This document shows positions 1-10,328 of a stretch of 21,640 nucleotides of DNA, piece after piece (position 1 is the first letter of the stretch; each line of letters begins with the position of its first letter). Below the pieces are notes generated by a model. The model saw only the letters and a program-made list of their open reading frames with translations, did not search any database and had not been told where the DNA came from. The stretch lies in assembly GCA_003427395.1 (NCBI GenBank), contig BFEA01000092.1, positions 3,129,264 to 3,150,903 on the forward strand, given 5' to 3'. This stretch comes from Chara braunii. Lineage: Eukaryota; Streptophyta; Charophyceae; Charales; Characeae. Both the position numbers and the translations under genes were made by a program.

Positions 1-20
1 ACACACACACACACACACAC
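1..20. repeat. AC dinucleotide microsatellite
   Basis: The window opens inside an uninterrupted AC repeat of ten units, so its true length extends left of the window. It is followed to about position 115 by purine-rich sequence (GGAGAGAGAGG type) without a convincing gene. Confidence 0.95.
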
Positions 21-279
21 AGGAATAAACTGCGAGCCGGGAAGTGGGAAAGGAATAAATGATGGAGAGAGAGGAGGAGACGCAGAAAGATGGGACAGGA
101 GAGGTGAGAGCGGCATGTGCGTGCCTCGGTTCCGTTTGGCTTGGAAATCGGACGGCCTTGAGTCTACTTTTGCCACGTGGCCGACGATTCAGCTTCCACA
201 TGGAAGATGGTCATGTCAGCACCATTTACCCTGACTGTTCAACTTCTAGGTGGCGCCCTCAAGGTGTCCAAGGGGGTAT
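21..279. other. Unassigned sequence between microsatellite and satellite array
   Basis: A purine-rich stretch (about 50-115) grades into ordinary mixed sequence. Short open frames exist but show no recognisable motif and overlap each other on several frames. I see no gene, promoter or repeat that can be defended here. Confidence 0.4.
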
Positions 280-1035
280 ATAGCGGTCGATTCTTATTCG
301 ACCGCTATAACAGGGTGTAGTCTATGCAACAGAGAATGTGAGATTCGATCTGACCACACTGTACACAAAGGTCGTAATCGATCCGACCGCTGCATCCGTG
401 TCCTTTGGGCAGAGACAGAACACCCATTCATATGGAACGGTGGGATTGAATGTGACTAGTGTAGGGTGTAAACTATGCAACACGGTATATAAGATTCCGA
501 TCCGACCACACCATACAGAGCGGTCGAGCTCGGTCCGACCGCTGCATCTCTCTCTACTCGACAGAGGCAGAACACTTGATAGTGTTCATGAGCGGCCAGA
601 TTGAATTCGACCGGTGGTGTTATATGCAATCGAGTACATGAGGTTTCAATCCCACCACACCATAGCGGGTGGATTCCATTCGACCGCTGCATCTTTGTCC
701 ACTGTGAAGAGATAGAACAGTCGTTCACATGGAGCGATCGGATTCAATCCGACCCGTCGTGTTATATGCAACAAGGTATGTGAGACACGGATCAGACAAC
801 AACATACGGATTGAACAACAGTATACAGAGCGGTTAAATTCAATCCGACTATATCATCTCAGTACACTGGGCAGAATCAGAACACTCGTTCACATTAATG
901 TGAATTGTCGAATTGAATTCGATAGGTGAAGTGAGGAATCCGAAGGTGGGATAAGCTGCGTATTACAGAGAGGTCAGATTCGATCTGACCGCCGCATCTC
1001 TGTCTACTGGGCACACTGAATCCGACTGGTGGGAA
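280..1035. repeat. Diverged satellite array of about five ~150-bp units with internal palindromes
   Basis: The marker ACCGCTGCATC, or a mutated form, recurs at about 386, 538, 683, 848 and 988, giving spacings of roughly 140-165 bp. Within each unit the order is: a GGTCGGATT...AATCCGACC inverted repeat, the CTGCATCTCTGTCTACTGGG box, a CAGAACACTCGTTCACATGGA box, a second inverted repeat of the same type, a GTTATATGCAACA box, then CCACACCATACAGAG. Clear inverted repeats include AGCGGTCGA at 282-290 with TCGACCGCT at 298-306; AGCGGTCG at 519-526 with CGACCGCT at 536-543; and GGTCAGAT at 972-979 with ATCTGACC at 983-990. Units are strongly diverged, so the array is old. Open frames crossing it on both strands are by-products of the repeat. 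The family is not one I recognise. Confidence 0.8.
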
Positions 1036-1865
1036 TGTGTTGATAACTAACTTTTTTGTGGCCTTCAACTTGGTTGTAAGGGAGCAGGAAATAATCTTCA
1101 TTGCTTCACCATTGCTCTTCCTTGTCGCCTTCCTTCTTCAAATTTTTGCCACTTCAGCTTCTCCTCGATCCCATGATCTCTTGCAGTATCTTATTTCCTT
1201 GTCGTTTCCCCTCTCTATCTCGTTCCCCAATCTTTCGTCGACCCTGCCAGGCGCCAGCCACCAGGTGCCAGCCATGGATCCTTACTGCTTTCGTCCCTCG
1301 AGTGCGTTCAGCCTAAGCAAAATTTTCTCGTCAACATCCGTGTATGTTGGTCATGACTTTTTGGTATTTGCGCTTGTTGTCATCGTAGTCAGTGTATCCT
1401 AAACCCTCCATTCATCTTCTATATTTAGACACTCGAAAGGTTCTAAGGTGCATTTCGATGTTGTGAGGATTGTGGTTTTGTTGACTTCTCATATTCATAG
1501 CATATCATGCTCTTTTGCAATGACCTTAGTCATGAATTAAACAACGATTAGGCACATGAAAGGATGGATCCACATGCAGCGGGTGCCCTTGGGGATTGAA
1601 ACCCATAATGCCATGGGCATAAACTTGCATTTGCCTAAGGTGATCATCTGCCCTCGGGGCAGTTTTGCTTTGAAATCGTAAGGCTCATCCATCCTTCACT
1701 TCTGTTGCTTTCATCTGTGATCCCCATGGTTCCTTCAGGTGCAGTCTGTCGAGCAAAAGTTATGCACAATCTTACTCTTATGAACCATGGTCCAATCCAA
1801 TTTCACAGTAAAAATTTATCTTCACGATGCTAACACAATCGAATTCAATTCGACGTTAGTAAATC
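1036..1865. other. Unassigned region with small hairpins
   Basis: No gene is recognised. An open frame at 1037-1402 gives a hydrophobic, serine-rich peptide without a family signature and may be chance. Around 1561-1695 a short inverted repeat (AGGATGGAT at 1561-1569, ATCCATCCT at 1687-1695) encloses two small perfect hairpins, ATGCC-ATG-GGCAT near 1610 and CTGCCC-TCG-GGGCAG near 1650. This could be a fragment of an old mobile element; it is not a recognised microRNA precursor. Confidence 0.35.
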
Positions 1866-2080
1866 GATGAAGTCTCTCTCTTTCTCTCTCCATAACCATA
1901 CTTCCAAGCCTCCTCTTATGCCTTACGTACTCCCTTCCTCCCTCCCTCACTTCCTCCCTAACTCCCCCCATGTCGTACTTAGTGCCTCCCTCTCTTGCTT
2001 ACTTTCTTCCTTCCCTGCCACTATCCCTCCTTGCTTCCCTCCCTACCCCATTCCCTCCTTCCTTGTCCACCTAGCATAAG
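1866..2080. repeat. Pyrimidine-rich low-complexity tract
   Basis: The plus strand is dominated by C and T, with repeated CCCTCC, TTCC and CTCTCT runs (for example CCTTCCTCCCTCCCTCAC near 1935). The 70-residue frame across it is Ser/Pro/Leu-rich because of this composition and is not taken as a gene. Such tracts occur in plant 5' leaders and introns, so a leader of the degenerate transposon gene downstream is possible but unproven. Confidence 0.6.
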
Positions 2081-2490
2081 ATGAGTGGGTCACCCTTCTT
2101 TTGGACATTGTCTTATTTATTTATCCAATGGTGGTGGGTTAATTTATCCTATTCTTTAGGGTATAATTGAGTAGGTGGATGTTAGATTGGGTTAGTCTGG
2201 GAAGCCAGGTTCTTCCTGTTGGTGTAGTGTTTCGGTTTTCTTGTGTAAAGAAAACATACGTCACTTCCTTCATGAATTCAAAAGGGGCGCATATGTTTAG
2301 GGCTTCGTTCTGTGAACTTGGAATGAGAACTGTTTTTGGGTTATTGTGCTGAGGCCGCTAATGTTTGACATCTCTTGGCTGCAAAGTCAGAAGTTCCACT
2401 TGTTGTGGAGTTTCTTAAATTTGCACTTGAGAACGAGTCGTAGGTCAATATCCATAGGTTTGGAAAGGGACGACGATTTCTGAACCACGG
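2081..2490. other. Unassigned spacer before degenerate transposon gene
   Basis: Mixed-composition DNA with no recognisable reading frame, repeat or promoter element that stands out. It precedes the first coding-like stretch at about 2491 and may contain the 5' end of the transposon-derived unit, but no terminal inverted repeat or target-site duplication could be located by eye. Confidence 0.3.
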
Positions 2491-3300
2491 GTGGCTGTTG
2501 AAGGTGCCTTGGTTCTTTCTACAATCAACGTGCGTATTCCACGTGACAGAGAAGGGAATGGCACTGCAAACCTTGCCACTTCAATCTCTGTCGCGCAACA
2601 AGAAAGTCTAAAAGGAGCTAGAGACTTCGCTCCTAAGGCACCTCATAAGCATCAACCAGTTGAAGCTGCACGTTCGGCAATCTTGCATCGACTCTATCAT
2701 AACCTCACGTGCAAACCAACCACTCAGTCTAACTGACATCCATATTGTTCCACAAAGATTTAACGATGACGATAGTGAAACAAGTGATGAGCAAGAACAT
2801 CCTCTCCACTCGACGGATGATTCATTTGGGCAGGCAATGGATCCTTTTACTTGTGATACGCCATCAACAGGGCTTACACTGGACGATTTACAACATGCAG
2901 TGCATTATATAGTGATGAAGGTGATTGGAAAAAGAGACAGAAATAAGGTGAGAAGGGAGTGGTTGGGAGGAAGGGTAAAAGGAAAACCACAGGTGATGTT
3001 GACAAGAGAAAAGGCCGAAAGACAAGAAACAGTGAAGGTACTAAAATTGTCCAGCCGTTGGATTTCTCCACTGTTGTCGTAAGAATGCGGGATGCTGATA
3101 AGGTTGCCGAAATGGCTGTGAAACCAAAGTGGAAGGCTGCTAAAGGGGGGACTATGAACAATACCTTGATGTATGAGCCTTCGGGGGCTGCCCAATCTGG
3201 TGACAGAGGGGAGGGTGCAACATTAACAAGACCTTCCAACCTTCAATTCTCATATGTCTCCTCAAAGATCTTCCTTGCTAAATTTTTTTTTTTCATGAAT
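2491..3300 (+). pseudogene. Degenerate N-terminal part of transposon-type Ulp1 gene
   Basis: Three plus-strand frames read in turn as coding-like protein, implying frameshifts. Frame 1 (2491-2736) is followed by frame 2 (about 2731-2910), which is acidic and contains NDDDSETSDEQEH and a TLDDLQHAV segment. Frame 1 then resumes (about 2905-3300) with a stop at about 2944 and a strongly basic cluster (GRKGKRKTTGDVDKRKGRKT) that could have been a nuclear-localisation signal. No conserved domain is recognised. Linking it to the Ulp1-like end downstream rests on same strand, continuity and similar decay. It could instead be an unrelated fragment. Confidence 0.45.
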
Positions 3301-3399
3301 TATGGAGAGAATGGGAAAATAAACACGAACACTTATTTTTGCACAGTTAGGTTGGACATGATTTTGGATATTCCTACCCCTGAACACGGCTACAACCTT

Positions 3400-6300
3400 G
3401 TGGTTCAGTATTGGAGAAGTTCAATCGTAGTAAGACTATTAACTCGAAACCGACATTGATATTAGCGCCCCTACACGATAAGCCTACTGTTGATCCAATC
3501 ACATGACAGTGTTGTAAGGCCATAAGAGTTACATCTAAGGAGTTTCGCGTATTTCAAATTGATAGGTATTACTGGTACCCTATGAGCGGCCAATATAATA
3601 TTGCATCGGTCAAACTTTCCATTGACAAACGACCTGATTTACTGATAGACCTCCGTGTAGATTACTGAACTCTGAGGTCTGTGCATTTCCCGAATGAGCA
3701 TGAGGACAAATTATCAACAACTTAGTACATATGAGAATTTGAAAGACAAGATGGCTGTTCCGCCTTCGCAACGCTTTATTGTGACGACGACAAGGTAGAC
3801 ATACAAGGATTGGGATTGGCCGCAAGTTGGTCTTGACATTGCAATACATGGACCATCGAAGGAGAAAAAAAACAAGTACGAAGAGTTTGCAAAAGCAACA
3901 CTTCGTCAAATAGACAACTCGAAAAACTAAGAGTTGTCATAAAGGAAGTGGCAGAGGAAGTGGTCAGACATTCTCGCCCCTTACATGGTCCTTGGAAAGG
4001 CGACCGATGACGTTTTGGAGAAGGTTATGGAGGTGTACGATGCGTGGGAGAAAGGAGACTTGCGAGGACATGATGATATTCTTCCTCGGTGTAAGATTGG
4101 CATTATTGGAAGAGCTACCAAAGCTGGTCTAGGATCTCATTAAGAGAAAGATAGGAGGATTTTAGTGAATTGGGTGCTTGGAACCGAGGGTGCTAATCAC
4201 TTCATGGCGGTGTGTGATCCAGATGTGCATGTATGAAAAACCATGGCAACTCTGGGTAGACGAGAGCGTGTCTAAACTTTCACTAACGTTTTGTCTGGGC
4301 TTGTTATTCTCGTTTCTAAAACGAGTGTTAAAGTTGAGGATGCGGGGCTGCAGGGAATTGATGTGTATGTCGATAACATCAAGAAATATCAGACGATGTT
4401 GAGACTTTTTCATTATTCTCTTTAGGAACAGTCTCATGACGACCCACAATAAAAGCCACCATTTAATGATGAGTTTTTCAATGATTTATGCATCATTATA
4501 AAGGAATTTGAGTCGGAGGGCCTTAACTAGGAGAAGTGGGTAGTCAATAGAAATAAGTATTTTACGAATAGTAATTATGTTGACAGATTTCCTGAAAAGT
4601 TGGGGGGAGAGAAAGAGAAGGAGGTGAGCGAGACGACAAAGTTTGCTCAAGAGTGTGCGGCGGAATTTAAAAACTTCGTTGAGCGAATTTTCGACAAGTC
4701 GAAGCAAAGAGGAAATGAGAGTATTTGAATGTCAGGGTAGACAAAACACATCCAAAATTTTATATCTATGTTTATACCCTTCAGGTTCAAGGCGCATGAC
4801 GTTCTAAATGACGAGGGAGATGCTGCTGATGTTCAACGTGCGATGAAACCCCTCGAATGCCATGTTGCAATATTGGACTTGTGTCACCCCACACTATTGC
4901 ATATATGGATCGGTGATGTCTTCCGCTTGATGTACAACTTCCTTTGTGACTTTTGAGGTGAGTTTTGGTTATTGGTGTGTTTCATCTCAAGACCTTGGGA
5001 GATAACTTTCATCCAAAGGATCAGGGATTTCGAGAATGCGCAACTTGTCATATCAGCATGGGCACGTCGTACTCAACATTAAATGAAGCATCCAAACAAA
5101 GTTGGAAACATGCCACTTGGACAGTTTGACAATTTTTTTGAAATCATGTACTCCAACAATTGTGATTATCATCACAACACGATCAGCGTCCATGATGTCA
5201 ATGCAACACTTCCTGGTGATTTGGTGAAGGGAGGGACTTCATCGTCCACTTCATTTGAACCATCTCGACGTATGAGACAAGGCAAGGAGAGGGTGTTCAA
5301 CGAGAAATTCGAGGAGAAACCGTTTTCCATAACGAAGTGGAAAATGACATGGAAAACGACAAGGATGAAGCTAAGAGAGAAAAATATGTATGACGAGATG
5401 GAAAGGGAACCCAACAAAATGGTGGAGATGTTGGAGCATTTTTGTCTCGAGGATCAGGCAATGTTTTTCTTAGGAAATAATCATGCTGCTACCATGTGAG
5501 AGTTATTAAAGAATAAGCGACATGTTGTTGCCTTGGAGGAAAACAACATGAAATTTGAGTTTCTCATCTAGTACGCAATGAGGGATGTTAGCGATCGCAC
5601 TTATCAAGTTGTGTTCGTCAAGCCTCATTGCAAACATGATGAAGACAGAAATATGATTCACAAACTTTGCAACAAGAGAGACTCTTTCTGACATCTTATT
5701 TTTGGATCTCAACCTCGAGATTGTGGAGATGGAGTATATGCAAGGCGAAGAAGAAAAGTTGAGAGTTTGTTAAGAGGTTACCAGAAGGCACGTCCCGAGG
5801 CAGAGGTGCTATTTATCGATCGCTTGGAGCAAGTGTACTTCAATGACAATGTCGGCATATTCGATATGAATGCATATGCCACATGCTTCGATGCGGGGTA
5901 ACGTCTTTGCCAAAATGATTCTGACGAGGAAAGTGATAATGATACATTGGGAGCTGCTTTGGTTGGTGAGTTGCAGTGCTGGCATGAGTCGACGCCAAAT
6001 TTTGTAGCTGCAAAACAACTAACGGAAGCTCAAGATGGTGTCTTGTCAACACACAAGACATCAACGCTGCTTTTCAAGCAACCGTCAATGATGGATCCAT
6101 CACATGCCAATTTCCAGGCTGACTTGCAGTTTGTTACCGCTATAGCGAGTATCTGATCAGCAACGCCAACTGTTGGTTTTCTTCCACCTGCATCCGCCCC
6201 ATCTCATAACTTGTCCTCGGAAGCATTTGTCAATGTGTTAGGATAATTGCTTCCTTATGTTGATCCGCTCGTGCTTCAAAATGTCTCACAAATGATTCGT

Positions 6301-6756
6301 TCTCAAACGGTTCATGTTCAACACACTGCACCTATAAACGTGAACAAAGAGGTTGATACAACTAAAGCAGATGGAGAGGAAGGAGAAAATGGGAAGAGAG
6401 GGGATGGTGAAAATAGAAGGGTTGGGGAGGAAAAAAGGATGAAAAATGATAATAATAAGGTAAAAGATGAGAACAAGGGGCTATAAGCAAATTGTGAGAC
6501 AGAAGCGGACACTCTTTGAGGAGATGTTGACAATTTGCAATCCGATATTGTGTTACAAAGAACGTCATCATCTAATGCAAGAAACATCACCAACAAACAA
6601 AATGTTGAAACCTTTACAGCGAATCAGGAGTGTGTATCTCTTTTGCTGCATTGACCTTAGAAGAACTCCACCACTCAAGAGAAGAAGATGCTGGACATTT
6701 AACGTTGCAAGGGAAAGAACATGTGAACGGAGCAGAAACCGACTCCAATAGTGAAG
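3400..6756 (+). pseudogene. Degenerate central region of transposon-type gene, 21 in-frame stops
   Basis: From about 3405 to 3700 frame 3 is coding-like (…KTINSKPTLILAPLHDKP…). From about 3690 to 6640 frame 1 gives continuous protein-like sequence of about 980 codons with varied composition, interrupted only by stop codons at 3796, 3928, 3940, 4141, 4234, 4273, 4423, 4450, 4528, 4726, 4738, 4954, 5080, 5497, 5569, 5689, 5899, 6154, 6244, 6484 and 6517. A shift to frame 3 near 6640 continues as FAALTLEELHHSREEDAGH. Visible segments include a Trp-rich TYKDWDWPQVGLDI (about 3799), an acidic EKEKEVSETTKFAQE (about 4612), and a charged EEGENGKRGDGENRRVGEEK tract (about 6376). I recognise no transposase DDE domain. 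Its role is inferred only from the Ulp1-like domain downstream. The product cannot be made; this is a fossil. Confidence 0.65.
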
Positions 6757-7000
6757 GTAAGCTTGGAACATTAAATTCACTACCGACATATAATGTTTTC
6801 TCTAGATTTTTCATGACCACGAATAAAGGGTATTGTTTAAATTTCATTGCTTATGAGTTGCTCATGAAGGGTAATAGGTAATCCTGCAATGCTCATGTCA
6901 TTAACATATTTTTTTTTAATTTGTTGAACAACCCCTTAAAATTGTTATTGTCATTATGCTTTTGTGCATGTTGTGATTTTGATAATGGATTTCTTTAAAG
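6757..7000 (+). other. Probable GT-AG intron in the degenerate gene
   Basis: The frame-3 reading …AETDSNSE is cut at GAAG|GTAAGC (donor at 6757). The stretch that follows is AT-rich with poly-T runs and ends in GATTTCTTTAAAG (acceptor AG at 6999-7000). Joining 6756 to 7001 is phase 1, completes an Asp codon and continues in frame into DGDYAKRLRKSYLCPSQFLV. A basic R/K-rich linker before the protease domain is usual in transposon Ulp1-like proteins. No transcript evidence is available. Confidence 0.5.
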
Positions 7001-7215
7001 ACGGTGATTATGCTAAACGATTGAGGAAAAGTTATTTGTGTCCTTCACAATTCCTTGTGTGAAGAAAGAGGCACTTCAAATGTTGAAAGCGGAGGGTATG
7101 AAGCTGAAAGATGGTGATGCTAAGCATCGAGAAACTTGTATAGAATATGTTTGGGGAGATGGAACGAAGGAAAACTTGTAGGGACCAATTTGGGTAATTA
7201 GAGGAATTAAAGAGG
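7001..7215 (+). pseudogene. Degenerate exon between intron and interruption
   Basis: After the probable intron, frame 1 reads AKRLRKSYLCPSQF to about 7052. Frame 3 then continues as PCVKKEALQMLKAEGMKLKD and CIEYVWGDGTKENL up to a TAG at 7179, with plausible but weaker protein-like sequence beyond it. The one-base change of frame near 7053 looks like a small indel. The stretch lies between the central region and the Ulp1-like domain, so it is read as the linker or the start of the protease-proximal region. No domain is recognised within it. Confidence 0.45.
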
Positions 7216-8300
7216 GATTTCGAGATTGGTTCACACTAATATTGAATGTAACAGGGACGCAGGGCCCGTTTTTCAGCAAATGTTGTTGCCCATCAATAGA
7301 TGGAGTCTTCACAATAGAGATTCATGTCAAAATGATGCTCATATCACCTCTTTAGGTGTGGGTACCTAGCCTCGAAAAACAAAAAAAAATATATATATAT
7401 ATACATATGCCTTGAAAACACGACAAAGACCTGCAATGAGTTTTTGTTTATGAATGAAATCAAAAGTAGGTATCCCCCACGAACAAAAATTCCTCACCTG
7501 AGGGGCAAGTCCATCATTGCAATAACATTTCTATCTTCTCCACTTCCCACATATACCCATACCTTAACTTTGTATGAAGGGATGTTTGACCTGATCTCCT
7601 GCAAGTGAAGTTTCCCACTAATGGATAAAGCCCTTAACAAGTAACCATTAGGAAGGGTTGCTCTTACCACACAGTGCAATCACTAACAGATCCCATTTAG
7701 TGTAATTAACACAAGACATTGTGTCTCTTGTTATGTTTAACATGATATCATTTGTCGGTACCGACCTTTGAATTGTTTTTGTTTTTGCACCCCCCCCCCC
7801 CCAAAGGTACATAACTTCAAAGTATCACAAATACTTAAAGTGTCATTTATGAACGTGATCAAGTGTAGGTCGGTTTCAGATAGAACCTACCCTCAATACG
7901 ACTTGTTGGCTATTAGGATGGTTCGACTGAATCAGAGAGCCTTAGATTAGGCTGAAAGGTAACCATCTCGACGTGCTGGCAATAAATCCATTGCCTAAGG
8001 GGCAGGGCAATCAATGTTCAAACACTTCCATCTTCTCTACTCCACACACGTGCTCATACCTTAAATATGACATCGGGCCAGATTTTGAGCAGGTGTAGTT
8101 CCCTGCCAATAGATGGAGCATTCAACAAGGGACCACTTAGAGGGGTTGCTCTTACCACCCATTGCACTGGTCTCCTTAGAAGCCATAAAAAAACAAACAG
8201 TTTCCTTCGTCATAATTAATATAAGATTTTGTGCTTCTCGTTATGTCTTGCAAATGATGACTTGCAAGGGAACATTATGGGTGCAATACACGTGATCCCA
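7216..8300. repeat. Interruption with an old tandem duplication, poly-C and TA tracts
   Basis: The coding-like signal stops near 7215 and resumes at 8301. Within the gap, about 7445-7745 and 7845-8290 are diverged direct copies. Shared landmarks in the same order are TTTATGAA..GATCAA-type then GTAGGT (about 7447 and 7846), the CATCTTCTC..CTCC..CACA..CCATACCTTAA block (about 7530 and 8025), GGTTGCTCTTACCAC (7656 and 8144), and TAATTAA.A.AAGA.TTTGTG followed by TCTCGTTATGT-like sequence (about 7705 and 8213). A (TA)n tract lies near 7389-7401 and a run of 13 C at 7790-7802. It may be an inserted element or a large intron; the sequence before 8301 ends in TGCCTACAG, which would suit an acceptor. 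Confidence 0.55.
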
Positions 8301-9085
8301 TTGCCTACAGAGAAATTGTCAGATGAGGAAGCACAAGAGGTTGCAATTGTGATAGATATCATGGAAGATGGTGAGATTATAGCGAAGATCAATCATCCGA
8401 GTTGAGGGACTTGGAGAGTAACGAGAAAGTACCTCACTTTGAGAGTAACGAGAAAGGACATCAATCTGTTGATAACAGATGAACAATAGTTGAAAGATGA
8501 AATCATCAATTTTTACCTTATGGCACTCCAACATGACAATATGCACAGAGTGAAGGCTGACAAGCTTGGCGAGAAAGCATCGAGTGATTGCCATGAGAGA
8601 AATATGAGGGTATTCATTTTGAACTCCTTCTTTTATAGAACATTGGCGGCTCCTTCTGCTGCAGAGTATTGTCATACTGATGTTGCGAAATGGGTTAAGA
8701 ATAATTGCGTTCCTGATTACAACTTCGTCATTTTTCCTATGAATATGAAAACGTAGTACTGGTTGCTGACATGTATGGATGTTCGGTGCTGGAAACTTGA
8801 AATTTTCGATTTACTACCTTTAGGTCGTAGGATGGAAAAACAAATGTACAATTATATTTTTGAAAAACTTTCATTGTTTTTTAGATATGAGTTCGATTAT
8901 CTTCAAAATGAGAGTCATGGAGAAGAGGTTAGGTTTGTGATAGTGCAAGTTATGGAGTGTTCATATTAGCTTTTGCTTCGCTGTTAGCTCAAGGTTATCA
9001 TCCGCCTTTCTCCTTCTCACATGTTGACATTCCGTTTATGAGGGTTAGAATGACACATGATATTTTGTCGATAGGTTTGAAGTAA
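8301..9085 (+). pseudogene. Degenerate Ulp1/C48 SUMO-protease-like domain
   Basis: Ulp1-family cysteine peptidases cleave SUMO-like modifiers, and related domains are carried by many plant DNA transposons. Frame 3 (8301-8935) shows the family order: LKDEIINFYLMALQ (8490), FILNSFFYRTL (8610), VAKWVKNN and FVIFPMNM (about 8683-8748), then YWLLTCMDVR (8757) and KLEIFDLLPLGRRM (8793). A one-base shift into frame 2 gives CDSASYGVFILAFA (8936) and PFSFSHVDIPFMRVRMTHDIL, ending at TAA 9083-9085. The Trp expected before LKDE is TAG (8487), the codon before the His position is TAG (8754), the catalytic His position is Tyr (TAC 8757) and the nucleophile Cys position is Tyr (TAT 8951). The Asp is kept (GAT 8808). 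Inactive and not expressible as one protein. Confidence 0.8.
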
Positions 9086-10255
9086 TTAGTGAGTTATTTA
9101 AGAATGGTTTTACGATGTAATAATACTTTGAACTTCATAGCAGAACCATTGTGTATTGTTGTACTACGCCACTCTTTTAATGGGGAGGAGACACACAAGT
9201 GCGGCATGTTTGAAATCTGAGATTGACTCTGAAAATTATTTAGTACTTGGTTTCATTGTTGAAACAATATTATAAATAATGAATATTTTTGTAGTAATTA
9301 TTTTCGAAATATCACAACATAGTTTACTTTTTAAAATTAAAGTCAACATAAATTACAACAATCTACTATTTTTTAAAAATGTGCAATACAAAATGTAATA
9401 TTTGAACTTTGCATTTCACAGATGCAGGCATGTTTTTGGAATTTTTATTATTTTTTCGATCATTTTTGTGGTATATTTTATACTTAAAAAAAGTGAACAT
9501 GAAGATAATTTCACTTTTAATGAAAACACCGTCACATAGAGTAACGCGTTCTACTATTGGGACCTCGATGACAAGCAAGGTAGTAATGACGACGAGGAGT
9601 GCACGGCTACTAGGCGAGGGTGGCATTGATGAGCTAACTTGACGAAGCAACCTCCACAACCACGAGCAACAATTGAACCGTCTGCCATCCACGTGCTAAA
9701 ATAAGAAATAGTTTTCCCCTAGAACATGAAAAAATAGAGGTGTCAAAATTTTCTCCTTTATTTATATTTTCTACGATATAATACGTTAGGTGCATAAAAA
9801 ACAAAAATGGACAAAAATATTGCAAAGGCTACCCAACCTAATGTACATAGTATGACCTTGCATTTATGTGCAGACGCTTCCTCCTTCATTTTACCCTCCT
9901 CCTTCACACCTTTGTTCATTTAACTTCATCACCCTCTTCCCAATTTCAATCCCAAAGCATCTGGTCGTTTTTCCAACCAGGTTCGCACGACTCCCCGAGG
10001 CACGCTGGTGCAACTTCGGAGTAACAGTAAGTCAGGTACGTACACTTTTGCTTTCTCACCCTCTCTCGTGGATTCACACACGCATTTCACTTCCCCCTTA
10101 CTTCACACCTCTGTAGGCTAGTTTGAACGGCAAGATTCGATCATTCCACACAATCCACCTCAGACAACCGCATCCGCTCACTCGATTAGTTGCGAACAAC
10201 AACCGTCCACTTGATTGGCTCCGAACAGCCCGCTCGCTCGCTTGGCCACGAACAA

Positions 10256-10258
<3 letters not shown>
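9086..10258. other. AT-rich then mixed intergenic sequence
   Basis: After the Ulp1-like reading ends, 9090-9520 is AT-rich with A/T runs and no coding signal, consistent with a 3' flank. 9520-9870 carries a short frame on each strand without recognisable motifs. 9868-10258 is C/T-rich (CCTCCTTCAC..., CGCTCGCTCGCTTGG) and leads into the CT microsatellite. I see no defensible gene, and no terminal inverted repeat matching the region upstream of 2490. Confidence 0.35.

Positions 10259-10323
<65 letters not shown>
10259..10323. repeat. CT microsatellite, about 32 units
   Basis: An essentially perfect CT dinucleotide run on the plus strand. It heads the first copy of the duplicated block that follows. 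Ser/Leu-repeat and Arg/Glu-repeat frames over it are translation artefacts of the microsatellite. Confidence 0.97.

Positions 10324-10328
<5 letters not shown>

Noticed and set aside
1561-1695. Possible microRNA precursor
   Set aside because: Only a 9-bp outer stem and two tiny internal hairpins pair; there is no continuous stem of the length a plant precursor needs.
3690-6650. Reassigned stop codons (alternative genetic code) in the long frame
   Set aside because: All three stop codons occur, the gene also has frameshifts elsewhere, and the catalytic residues of the linked domain are lost; ordinary pseudogene decay explains it.
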